From NCBI GenBank assembly GCA_037043455.1, contig JAWPHD010011187.1:1-64000 (forward strand): DNA of 64,000 nucleotides. Reading direction: 5' to 3'. The notes below the pieces were generated by a model. The model saw only the letters and a list, made by a program, of their open reading frames with translations, did no database searches and was not told the DNA's origin. Positions within the stretch are counted from its first letter, which is position 1, and every line of letters starts with the position of its first letter. The stretch is from Cyrtodaria siliqua (lineage: Eukaryota; Mollusca; Bivalvia; Adapedonta; Hiatellidae). The position numbers were made by a program, and so were the translations under genes. Below, one piece after another: positions 56,401-64,000 of the stretch.

Positions 56401-59400
56401 AACCAAAACGAAATTGTTGCCGTTTACCAATATCTTGTTGAAGGATGGATATAAGAACCATAAAATACAAATAGATAGTGATACGGATGTGTTTACATAT
56501 AAACAAAATGTCGTAATAAACAGCACTGTTAATAAACTACATCTATTTTTAGTAGGACAGTGAGACAGAATCAGACAAAAATATCGGTAGAACCGATGGA
56601 TGCACCCCGAATTGGGTGCTTTGTATTACAAAGGGCAATAGAATTTGAATGAAGCTAGAGCTACGGTGCTTATGCTCTGCAAACTCTCGCATTGCCCTTC
56701 ATTATTGTACGAAGCTTCATTACAGTCCCATTAGTAATTTTCGAGTCGTACTCAGGATAAGAATTTTAGGTATGACTAGAGGTTGTTTTCAGTAAAAACA
56801 GATGTCTCCCCAACTGGGGAAAGGGCCATATATCAGCCAAGTCATTCAACCTGAACATTGGCAATGATCATCTCTACCAAGTTTTACTGAAATCCTGCTA
56901 GGAGATCAGGAGAACTAGTCCTGACAAAACTTGTGTATTAAAATCTTTAAAGGGCCATAACTCTGCCAAAAATCATTCAACCGGAACATGGTCGATATGC
57001 GCAACTTTGCTTGTACTGATAATCCTTGCCAAGTTTCTTTGAAAACCGGACAGGGGTTCAGGAGAACTAGTCCGTACAAAATTTGTGTATTAAAACTTTT
57101 AAAGGGTCATAACTACACCAAAAACCATTCAACCGGAACACGGCAAAGATATGCACAACTAGGCTTGGTACCGACCATCCCTGCATTTTCGTTGAAATCC
57201 GGACAAAGTTTGTGACAAACCGACAGACAGACGGACAGACAGCACAAAAACAATATGTCTCCCCTCAACAAAGTGGGGGAGACATAATTACCCAAGGGAA
57301 TAACTCTAATTTGAATGAAGATAGAGTTATGGTTATTGTGTTCTGCACTTCCTCTCATTGCCCTCTGTCATTGTGTGAAGTTTCAAGTAAGTAGTTTTAA
57401 AGTTATGGTCCGGACTAGAAAATGTGATGGACAGACGGACGGAAGGAAGGACAAAGCGGCAATTACATATAGTCCTCCGAAATTTTTCGGGGAGCATAAA
57501 AAATATAAGTAGTGATACAGGTTTTCATATTCCATTCTCAGAAAATGAGGGTACAAGGTACATATTATTGATATGGATATATATAAAACACATATTCTCT
57601 CAAAAGACCAAGTGTTACCTCAACTTACCTGATTTTGTTTAAGAAGATGCTTTGACTGATCGGAGTTGTGAGTTTTGATATATTTTTCAATATCCTTCTG
57701 CTGTGAACGACAAAGATCCTTTATTTCTGACTGTCGATCTTTATAAAACTCCTCTATTGTCTCTTTAGTTTGTCTCACACTGTTGTCTATCCCTGAAAAT
57801 AAATTATAGCGCTGCCTTTCACTTTGCATCGCATCATTTTCTGTTAAAGGTGTATTCACTTGAAAGCATGTAACCTTGTGAATGTCAAAAAGGCCAATTT
57901 CTTGAAACAATACACCTTTAAGCTTCAAGCTTTACTCAGAACACCTTGTTGATATTTAAGATGTCTTTAATTCCAAATCTTGAATGCAATTTCATGTTTA
58001 ACAGAACATGCCCTATTAAACTATTTACAAGACCCCAGGAAGGCACGTTCGAATTTGAACGCCCACCCATAGATACAAAATTTAGTTTAAAGAGCCAAAT
58101 TTCAGAAAATAGGGTTCACCCACACTGCCTAATGTTAACATGTATTCGATGCTTTGGGGAATCCAATGCCGTTCATGAGTAAATGAACATCTGTTGTTTA
58201 GGATGGCTTCATGATGGCAATTACACTAATTACGAATGTAGATGTATATTAGTTTGCCTGCCTGGGGTCCTGGGCATGTTTTAATGGAATAGCCCTAAGT
58301 GGTGACAGAAAACAATGACCGTGGCTCCAGCGAAAAATGGGGTCTTTACAATAGAATTTGCAGAAACTGCAGTTCTGCAGATGAGAAGGTTCTATGCACA
58401 TTCTGTACATTTTTATCTAGATGTAAATTGACATTGGGCCCAGAATGTTCATTCCTGTTGGTGCCATATAACATTTTTGTGTTTGTGCGTCATAAAACCC
58501 CATTTCAATTCAATCCCATACATGTACATGTATATTATTTCAACGACGCGTGATGACTTCTACATTGCCTAATGTTAAAATGTATTTGATGCTTTGGGGA
58601 AACCAATGTCGTTCATGAGTAAATGAACATCTGTTGTTTAGGATGGCTTCATGACGGCAATTACACTAATTACGAATGTAAATATTATACATTTTGTATT
58701 TGTGTAAGATGTTTACCTCGTTGTATCTGTTGTTCAAAGTCCCTGACATGTTTCTGCTGTAGTGTTTGTACTTGACTCCTGTAGAAACTTTCCATATCTC
58801 TCTTCTGACGTTCAAAATCATCTCGTAAATTTGTCAACTCATCTAATAACCTGAAACACGAACACAACTCAAACTATCGTGAAATACGTATTAGTAATCG
58901 CAGAATTTTTCTTATAAACTCTTGACTGATACTTCTACGACCTATGAAGTCCATGCTGAGTCTGTGCAGGCTGATCAGGGTCTCCACTGCTCAGCTCTAC
59001 AGAATCGTGACATAAATTGCGGGGACAAACTGTGTAGACCCTGATGAGCCTGCAAGGGTTGAACTGGCTCACAATAGTGGCAGAGCCATACAGTCTAATT
59101 TGCCATGTCATAGCTCATATATACATGTATACATTTATATCATACAAACTTTGGCTCAGCATCGACTAGCTTCAGAATTAGGACGGACAGATTCACCAAA
59201 GACCACCTCCGGTTAACTATTATCGTTTGATCATTAGCTTCTTATTCTACACTTCTAGTATGTCGTTCCTACAAGTTGTTAATGTATATTTATCTGTAAA
59301 ATTGTGACCTGACCAAAGTATGTTTTTTCTGTCAGTATATGTTCAGTATAATGGTTACCTTTTCTCTGTGTCTTGGAGGAGTCTCTGACTACTATACTTG

Positions 59401-61299
59401 ATATCAAGGTAGTGTTTATTGTTCTCCTCTGCCCCTGACCTTTGACCTGATCCTATATCCTTCGTGTGCTTCAACTGTTCTTGTGTTGCCTCGAGTATCC
59501 TCTGTGTAATTGTTAGCATAATAAAATGTAACTGAACTGACAATTAATCTTATAAACTATTAAGATTTTTAAAAAGAAATCTATACAACTTGTACTGCAA
59601 ACCACTCAAACCTGGCATACTGTATAATGCTATATTATGGTTTTATGGTGTTTCTAGCAGGCTGGAAACCTGATGTTTAAGTGCTTCAGCAACTTGTAGA
59701 GGAATATAAATTAAGCTCTATATTGGGGAAAGTCAGCTCTTACCTGTAGCTTTTGTTGAGTGTGTGATTGCTGATCTGACAGGAATGTTTTCATGGCATC
59801 AAGGACAGACTTGGCATTGTCTGTACCACTACAGTCACTCATCTGCTTCATCAACTCCTGTATCTGCTCATCTTTCTGACAACATATAGACGTTAACCAT
59901 AATTATACGCATATTAACATTCCATTTTATTCCATTATTAGCTGAGTTTCTGATAGGTTTCAATCAATCCAGGTTTTTACTTCACATTTGCTTTAATTAC
60001 GTATGACTAATTTGACAGTAGAACAGGTACATCTGTTTATCTAACTAGTTTCTTCAATCTGGTTCTGAGTTTTACATGTTATTTTATATACAGTCACACG
60101 TCAGTGGCTTGAATTCGGACAATTAGAAAACAACCGGAAAGAACTCTGTAAAATTCATATTATTGATCCACAACTGATAATTCAAACATCGATGATTAGA
60201 GGTCTCGACCAGAACCTCTGGTACTGCTGTCAGATCGCTTTTACTATGTATTTCGCACCATTTACTCACACGGTCAATTAGGGTCAAACAAATTTGCTAA
60301 TGTCATATGAAATGTGAGTTGTTCTGTTCAACTTTCCTAGGTGATTGGCAACTTTAATATTCACAAACTACGATCAATAAATGAATAATTAACTTTTTAC
60401 AACAATACAACTCAACTACCAACAATATAATGAGATCACTACACAATAATTAAGTAAACAGATATCACAGTTGTGGTGGCCGAGTGGTTAGCATATTTGC
60501 CTCTTGTCCAAAAAGTCACGGCCGGGGGGCTGGCGTGCGGGTGGGCAGAAGCGGATGGGATATCATAGGATGGGGAGACAGGCAGATATACAAACAGATG
60601 AACATTTCCAATTGAACTTTACCAATAAACATTATACAGTATCATCTTCTGACCTTTCTGATCTCCTTGTGCAAGGCTGCAACATGATCATTATGCTCCT
60701 CTCTAGTTTGTACAGCCTTCATTATCTTACTGCTGTACCCTTCTATAGAACTACTCACTGCAGGAAAGATCAAGAACTGTATAATTCTCTGTATAGAAAT
60801 TGTAATAATAAAATTAAGAAGTTACCTACTGGTAGTTATCCAGATATTTAATGTTAGAAGTCCATAAATACAAGCACAATACAGGATTTGTATTGAACAG
60901 ATGGGGCCTTAAGTTTAGAGAAGTAGGTCGAAGCAACATAAGGTGTGGTCAATATTCTGCGCAAAATATGCAAGCTGTTTAAAGAAACAATCTGGACAAA
61001 CGCCAAAGTGATTCCAGGTGTAGTACTCAGCAAGCGGGCTTCAAAAGCATGTACGAGCAGTGGGACAACTTGCCATCACACAAGCCGTCTTGGTTAAAGA
61101 CCAGTAGAGCTAAAAATAACGTGTTGAGATACGGCTGTAACAGGAGCTGCATTTACCATACAGGATATTTGTCGGGAGCGTGTTGCAATATACAAGAACT
61201 GGTATTCCAGTTTACCGTTGGTAGCCCAGTATACTGTTACAGCCTTATTATATTAAAGCTGCATTAAGGTCTCACTACAGAATTACCTCCCTTGGACAT
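47337..61299 (-). CDS. Coiled-coil protein with repeated FY modules and basic low-complexity region
   Basis: Ten - strand exons: 61299-61287, 60757-60654, 59875-59744, 59501-59359, 58850-58717, 57792-57629, 54420-53213, 51641-51599, 49005-48903, 47461-47337, totalling 2169 nt (723 codons), with every phase matching. The start ATGTCCAAGGGAG has an A at -3. Residues about 20-325 are strongly heptad-like and Glu/Gln/Lys-rich. A module with FY recurs at about 38-41 residue spacing (ESFYRSQVQ, EEFYKDRQS, DFYNKQQKE). The 402-codon exon then holds Ser/Pro/Gln-rich sequence and a basic NLS-like KKNGNRKGRKRKK near residue 515. I do not recognise the family. The 3' end is not fixed: it may stop after further small exons or run into the membrane-protein exons downstream. 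Confidence 0.8.
47503..48707. mobile_element. Pogo-like non-autonomous element, ~1.2 kb
   Basis: Terminal inverted repeats CCGTATTTTACCTT / AAGGTAAAATACGA are flanked by TA (47501-47502 and 48708-48709). Subterminal CGTGTATAATACGCA-type motifs are present at both ends in inverse orientation, typical of pogo/Tigger-type ends. No transposase frame is visible. It also contains a repeated TTATTGAAATTCTGCAACAA block (48162 and 48390). Confidence 0.6.
48903..49005 (-). CDS. Exon (SEESSQNSSPSMSVTEVFIR...)
   Basis: Acceptor atttggcag and donor GTATGT; 103 nt, phase 0 to 1. Encodes a Ser-rich then Arg-rich stretch ending RRTSEIK. Confidence 0.7.
49020..49290 (-). mobile_element. Family C tandem-core fragment
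   Basis: Matches the core of 56790-57290 (TTAAAGGGCC, CATTCAACCGGAACACGG, ACTAGGCTTG) and begins at the ACTAGAGGTTGTTTT end shared with 56775. Confidence 0.55.
49560..50440. other. Intronic DNA; poly-G tract and one end of an inverted pair
   Basis: A run of about 22 G lies at 49667-49688. TATATACAGGGATGAGAAT near 49568 recurs inverted at about 51299-51318, so the two may delimit a larger element. Nothing coding was recognised. Confidence 0.4.
50441..51010. repeat. Array of near-perfect inverted repeats (~67-bp half units)
   Basis: The half unit runs AGCAATGTTTTTAGTCAATG, CATTTATTTACAAAAAAGCC, ATAGAACAGTCATCAACGTT, CACACATC. It occurs in direct and inverse orientation about nine times, complete or partial, with perfect dyads centred near 50509, 50737, 50854 and 50945. 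Confidence 0.95.
51599..51641 (-). CDS. 43-bp microexon (VSDRNWMAMASQTS)
   Basis: Acceptor atatttgcag and donor GTAAGT; phase 2 to 0, matching both neighbours. Confidence 0.7.
51795..52883. mobile_element. Mariner-type non-autonomous element, 1089 bp
   Basis: The TIRs are TACGAGAGGTGTTCAACTTA and its inverse, about 32 bp with few mismatches, flanked by TA duplications (51793-51794 and 52884-52885). GAGGTGTTCAACTTATA resembles mariner-family ends. No transposase frame remains. It splits a copy of the ~128-bp repeat. Confidence 0.8.
53213..54420 (-). CDS. Long exon: FY module 3, coil end, Ser/Pro/Gln-rich and basic region
   Basis: Acceptor tattttcag and donor GTAAAG; 1208 nt, open throughout. 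It starts DFYNKQQKELQTN, continues QDQLDKLHNQHQSEIKRLEM, and turns low-complexity with GSLFQKSSGFLSPRPPQG, LFGRINPSPIATVLPQRKP and a Lys/Arg cluster. It ends in phase 2 at QPYTSNRE. Length and composition strongly favour a real coding exon. Confidence 0.92.
54574..54793 (-). mobile_element. Helitron-like fragment with CTAG 3' end
   Basis: On the - strand it ends GTGTTCCGTGAAACACCCCT then CTAGTT. It matches the 13110-13913 element, including the CATAACTCTG and AAACTTCA phrases. Confidence 0.6.
54794..55660 (-). repeat. SINE family 3 copy, interrupted and locally duplicated
   Basis: The 54797-54861 and 55190-55660 parts match the contiguous copy at 24848-25226. The gap is filled by a SINE family 1 copy. 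The distal part (55459-55652) is a 99-bp perfect tandem duplication starting next to a poly-G run of over 20 bases (55430-55457). Confidence 0.85.
54862..55188 (+). repeat. SINE family 1 copy, full length, nested
   Basis: It has an A box TGGCGCAGTCGG, a B box GGTTCAATCCT, the central GTGTTCTTGGGCAAGACACT, and the 3' tail GAGCCGTTAAACAACATTCA with CAATT repeats. It lies inside the SINE family 3 copy and is therefore younger. Confidence 0.92.
55665..56600. other. Intronic DNA, nothing recognised
   Basis: No coding or clear mobile feature was seen. A small hairpin GCACCCcgaattGGGTGC lies at about 56611-56628 at the edge of a family G-like fragment that continues to about 56720. Confidence 0.45.
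56775..57287 (-). mobile_element. Hairpin-ended element, family C, minus strand
   Basis: The - strand 5' hairpin ATGTCTCCC...GGGGAGACAT lies at 57255-57285, followed by CTGTCTGTCCGTCTGTCTGT. There are three 150-bp core units, then a second hairpin CCCCAGTTGGGG near 56811 and an end CCTCTAGT. Confidence 0.65.
57290..57505 (-). mobile_element. Hairpin-ended element, family G relative (short)
   Basis: On the - strand it begins ATGCTCCCCGAAAAATTTCG then GGAGGACTATAT, followed by CCTTCCTTCCGTCCGTCTGT. It abuts the family C element head to head. Confidence 0.55.
57629..57792 (-). CDS. Coiled-coil exon, FY module 2
   Basis: Acceptor attttcag and donor GTAAGT. Encodes SVRQTKETIEEFYKDRQSE, then LCRSQQKDIEKYIK, ending in phase 0. 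Confidence 0.88.
58125..58690. repeat. ~125-bp direct repeat flanking a SINE family 3 copy
   Basis: 58125-58252 and 58563-58686 share GCCTAATGTTAA, ATGCTTTGGGGAA and GAACATCTGTTGTTTAGGAT at high identity. Between them, 58310-58520 matches SINE family 3 in + orientation (CTTTACAATAGAATTTGCAG, tail CCCCATTTCAATTCAAT). Confidence 0.8.
58717..58850 (-). CDS. Coiled-coil exon, FY module 1
   Basis: Acceptor gtgtttcag and donor GTAAAC. Encodes LLDELTNLRDDFERQKRD, then MESFYRSQVQTLQQKH, ending in phase 1. Confidence 0.88.
58851..59358. other. Intron, nothing recognised
   Basis: No feature is recognised apart from ordinary intronic sequence. Confidence 0.5.
59359..59501 (-). CDS. Coiled-coil exon (RILEATQEQLKHTKD...)
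   Basis: Acceptor attacacag and donor GTAACC; ends SSQRLLQDTEK in phase 2. Confidence 0.85.
59744..59875 (-). CDS. Coiled-coil exon (KDEQIQELMKQMSD...)
   Basis: Acceptor gttgtcag and donor GTAAGA; 44 codons, phase 0 to 0, ending QQSHTQQKLQ. Confidence 0.85.
59876..60653. other. Intron with a short tRNA-like A-box segment
   Basis: GTGGCCGAGTGGTTAGCAT at about 60477-60495 looks like the 5' part of a tRNA-Ser/Leu-type gene, but no matching B box or cloverleaf follows, so it is probably a SINE head fragment. Confidence 0.4.
60654..60757 (-). CDS. Coiled-coil exon (SSSIEGYSSKIMKAVQTREE)
   Basis: Acceptor cctgcag and donor GTCAGA. It encodes the first helical segment, ending ALHKEIRK in phase 0. 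Confidence 0.75.
61287..61299 (-). CDS. Proposed initiating exon (MSKG)
   Basis: ATG at 61299-61297 followed by TCCAAGGGAG and donor GTAATT. The phase matches the next exon exactly (G|TG). The assignment rests on phase, donor and context only. Confidence 0.55.
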
Positions 61300-61846
61300 G
61301 ATGGTAGGAAGATTCCTACACCGTAAAAAACTAGGGCTGTGTTAATCGGTTTGCTCTGAACTTGGAAATGTGCAATCATTCTCTTATTTCTGCCTTCAGG
61401 TGACAAGACTGGAACATGTTCATGATTTCTGCCAAGTTTGGATGCCACTGGGTGATTTTCGAGGAAGATATGATAATTTGAAAATACAGTTGAATTATCA
61501 GTGAAGTGGAGCTAGTTTTGAGGGGTAATGAAAAAGACCGGAATTAAAAAAAAAAAAATCTGGTCAACTTTTGATTTTTTGTGGATATTCTGAGCTTCAC
61601 AGGAAGGTTTGCAGATTGAGGGGAGATTTAAAGACCAATGGACATTTTAAAGTATGTTCGCAGTGGTCCACAAGTGACCATTTCTACAAATATTATATAG
61701 TGTTGATTAATTCACTAGTGAGACGTTAAACAACACTCATCTGTAACAGGGAAAAGCTTGACAGACAGCGCCTGTTGTTGCTAGAGTGGATTTTTTAAAG
61801 TGAAATCTTGATTTTAGAGTGAAACGGTGTATTTCTAAGGCATGAT
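61300..61846. other. Intergenic region between divergent genes
   Basis: It should hold the promoter of the - strand coiled-coil gene. No TATA box stands out. A SINE-tail-like GACGTTAAACAACACTC is at about 61721-61738. Confidence 0.4.
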
Positions 61847-62242
61847 ATGGATTTTGATAAGTATTTGATGCTTTTGCAGTGTAAAATAGACTCCTTTGCT
61901 TCTAGTCGGACCCCGTGCATGCTTTATAACCGTCATTTGGGACTTAATAGAGGAATCTGTGGTCAGAAAGTTTCAGAATATGGGAGACAGTCAATTGTTT
62001 TGGCTGGGAGACATACTCAGATGAACATGTTAGCTCACAGAGTGATGTATATGTGTGTGATGTGTGTTCCTGGTATTCCTAGGGGGATGGACATGTCTCA
62101 TCTCTGCCACAACAGTTTATGTTTGCGATTTGACCATCTCAGCTTGGAGCCTCAGAGCGTCAACATGGAAAGACAAAGATGCCTGCACATGATACCAATA
62201 CTGTGTTTAGGACATAAAGAGTATCCTGATTGCATGCTTCAT
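61847..62242 (+). CDS. His-Me finger endonuclease-like protein (I-PpoI-type zinc loop)
   Basis: An ORF opens at ATG 61847 and stays open to 62434. Residues 64-129 match the zinc-binding-loop class of homing endonucleases: AHRVMY, then SHLCHNSLC (residues 84-92), DHLSLEP, N106, RC (112), C120, GH and YPDC (129). In I-PpoI the SHLCHN His is the general base, and Cys/His ligands bind two zincs; those positions are present here (H85, C87, C92, H97, C112, C120, H123, C129). The conserved domain ends at CML and a consensus donor GTGAGT follows at 62243, so the rest to 62434 may be intron. The ORF converges on the transposase-like gene. An element-borne nuclease is more likely than a host gene; activity is unknown. 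Confidence 0.75.
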
Positions 62243-62334
62243 GTGAGTAGATTGTTTATATTATACTATTGCAGTGTTTCATGTCAAATTGTTACCCCAC
62301 CCACTTTTCATATAGCAAAATGTGTGATCATTGT

Positions 62335-64000
62335 TTACTTGTCGAGAAGGTCAGTTGAGTATGTTTTATGTTGTCGTTGGTCATTGCATACTTTAAATTT
62401 GTTCACTTTGTTGATAAATCTGGCTGTTTTATAAGTTTGTAACATTTGTCGATGTTTGTCGTTCGTATTTTTGTCCCGAATTTTCTTAAGTGACCGTAAC
62501 ACTTTTGTGTTTTGGGGAAATGACCCTCCAACAGCCTTAACTTTTTCTATTGCTGAATTTGCCCGTCCGTCATTTAATCGTGCTGCGGCACTTAATTTTC
62601 TGCCTTTAGCGTCACGTCGAAAGATTACGTCTTTCGGGTTTGAGGCATTTATACCGCGGTGTAATGCCTCTAGCTTATTTGTGTCGGCACCTTTACATGT
62701 CTTGGTCGCAGCGTCTTTTTCCCATCGAACATTTAAACAGTCGATAAGTTTATTTTTGTCGTCTCCCTGAATCTTTAAAGGTTTACATGATGTTGGCATA
62801 AAATGTTTACTCCACGTTGAGATTGGTGGAATACCCCCACACGCCATGGAATATTTTCTACAAGTTTTCCCACATTTATCCTGGTAGCAGTCTATTATAG
62901 CCATCTTCAAATTTTCACATTTTTGTTGTAAACAGGGAATATTTGTGTCGCCTATACTCTGCTGTACATTTTGAAACTCAGTTAGTACACGGTGAGATAC
63001 GTCCTTTGCAAAGCGTTTCTGAATGTATGCTCGGTCCCGTTTGGTATGTCCAGGAAACATCTTTTGTGAAAACTCAGTCCTCTTAATTTTATTTCTCATT
63101 GTTTTAGTCAGATGTACAACATCCGCCATTCTTGACATTGGTTTGCCCGTGATAGCAAGTTGAGCAGCACGAGCGCCCTTGAATGCTTTGCTGTCCCCGT
63201 CTGTTGTCATGTTGTCAATAGTGATCGGCGTGTCACTCTTCAATATTGATTCCATCGCTAATCTGGCCTCTCTATGTTCGTCACCTGTAAACGAAGTATG
63301 AAATTTGTATCGACTCGACGGTTATTGTTGCATTAGTCAATCTTTTTTTTTTTTTTTTTTTTCATTACTTATTTACTTACTTACATGTACTTACTTACTT
63401 ACTTACTATCTTATCTTATCTTATCTTATCTTAAATTTGTATTGACTTGGTTATTGTTGCATTAGTCTTTTTTATTATTTATTTCTTTTTTTCATTACTT
63501 ACTTATTTATTTATTTATTTATTCACTTACTTACTAACTTACTATCTTATCTTAGCTTATCTTATGTTATCTGAAATTTATTTACTTACTTACTTACTAT
63601 CTTATCTTATCTAAAATAATTATCGACTTGACGGTGGTTATTGTTGATTAGTCAATAATGTTTTTTATTATCACTCTCACTCACTCACTCACTCACTCAC
63701 TCACTCACTCACTCACTCACTCACTCACTCACTCACTCTCTCTCTATCTAACTTGTGATTGTGGTGTGGTGTGGTGTTGTGTTGTGTTGTGTTGTGGTGG
63801 TGGTGGTGGTGGTGGTGGTTGTGTGTTGTGTTGTGGTTGTTGTTGTGTTGTGTTGTGTTAATTAAATAATGTTTAATTAATAGTTATGAAACTTACCTAT
63901 TTGGTCGGTATCCTGAAGATTGTTGCTGCATCCAGACCTCGCATTACATGCGCTGTGGTCCGAGTGGGAACAAAGTTTACTGCCAATGTGCATGCCAATC
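62335..64000 (-). CDS. Mutator-like (MULE-type) transposase, C-terminal part, one intron
   Basis: Exons on the - strand: 64000-63897 (partial) and 63284-62335, joined in phase across a 612-bp GT-AG intron. The first encodes KLCSHSDHSACNARSGCSNN with a Cys/His pattern and IGDEHREA across the junction. The second has TTDGDSKAF (candidate catalytic Asp), ADVVHLTKTMRNKIKR, MFPGHTKRDR, C-rich CYQDKCGKTCRKYSMACGG and TNKLEALHRG followed by PKDVIFRRDAKGRKLSAAAR. This order matches a widespread transposase-like family of molluscs and cnidarians. The frame is intact to TAA. The N terminus and terminal repeats are outside the window, so element boundaries and activity are unknown. Confidence 0.75.
63285..63896. 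repeat. Transposase intron packed with microsatellites
   Basis: It contains poly-T (63343-63362), (TTAC)n, (TTATC)n, (CTCA)n at 63672-63737 and GTGGT/GTTGT runs to about 63860. Almost the whole intron is simple sequence. Two halves (63300-63420 and 63430-63560) are diverged duplicates containing TTATTGTTGCATTAGTC. Confidence 0.9.

Noticed and set aside
60470..60535. tRNA gene
   Set aside because: Only an A-box-like GTGGCCGAGTGGTTAGCAT is present; no acceptor stem pairing, anticodon arm or B box follows.

Overview
The window is eukaryotic nuclear DNA: AT-rich, with long introns with GT-AG boundaries, AATAAA signals and very dense interspersed repeats. The transketolase sequence is animal-like. 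The repeat landscape points to a bivalve mollusc, probably a heterodont clam: tRNA-type SINEs with (CAATT)n or (CAAA)n tails, hairpin-ended elements with internal tandem cores, Mutator-like transposase relatives and a Jockey-type relic. The species assignment is inference.

Layout. (1) 1-23.3 kb, + strand: nine 3'-terminal exons of transketolase (513 codons plus stop; every exon junction is phase-consistent). Its introns hold a 21-bp minisatellite, MITEs, SINEs and a three-deep nest of hairpin-ended elements. (2) 23.3-32.5 kb: no gene recognised; a repeat field of hairpin-ended elements in both orientations. (3) 32.5-39.7 kb, - strand: 3' exons of a single-pass membrane protein with a divergent chitin-binding-like Cys domain, one transmembrane helix and a proline-rich cytoplasmic tail. 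The intron after its TM exon carries about 36 tandem copies of that exon's own 3' end plus 5' splice site. (4) 40-46.8 kb: tandem arrays, a dead Jockey-type retrotransposon and several candidate microexons. (5) 47.3-61.3 kb, - strand: a multi-exon gene for a long coiled-coil, low-complexity, basic protein with a plausible start codon at 61299. The microexons can be chained in phase so that units 5 and 3 form one 1104-residue reading frame; whether they are one gene or two is unresolved. (6) 61.8-64 kb: a convergent pair, a + strand ORF with an I-PpoI-type His-Me finger zinc loop and a - strand Mutator-like transposase whose 5' end leaves the window.

The most interesting signals are the splice-site minisatellite, the transposase/His-Me nuclease pair, a clan of hairpin-ended elements sharing one terminal grammar across unrelated hairpin sequences, a tandemly triplicated 3' splice site in transketolase, and a 570-bp array of near-perfect palindromes. 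All calls come from reading the sequence; no database search or RNA evidence was available.
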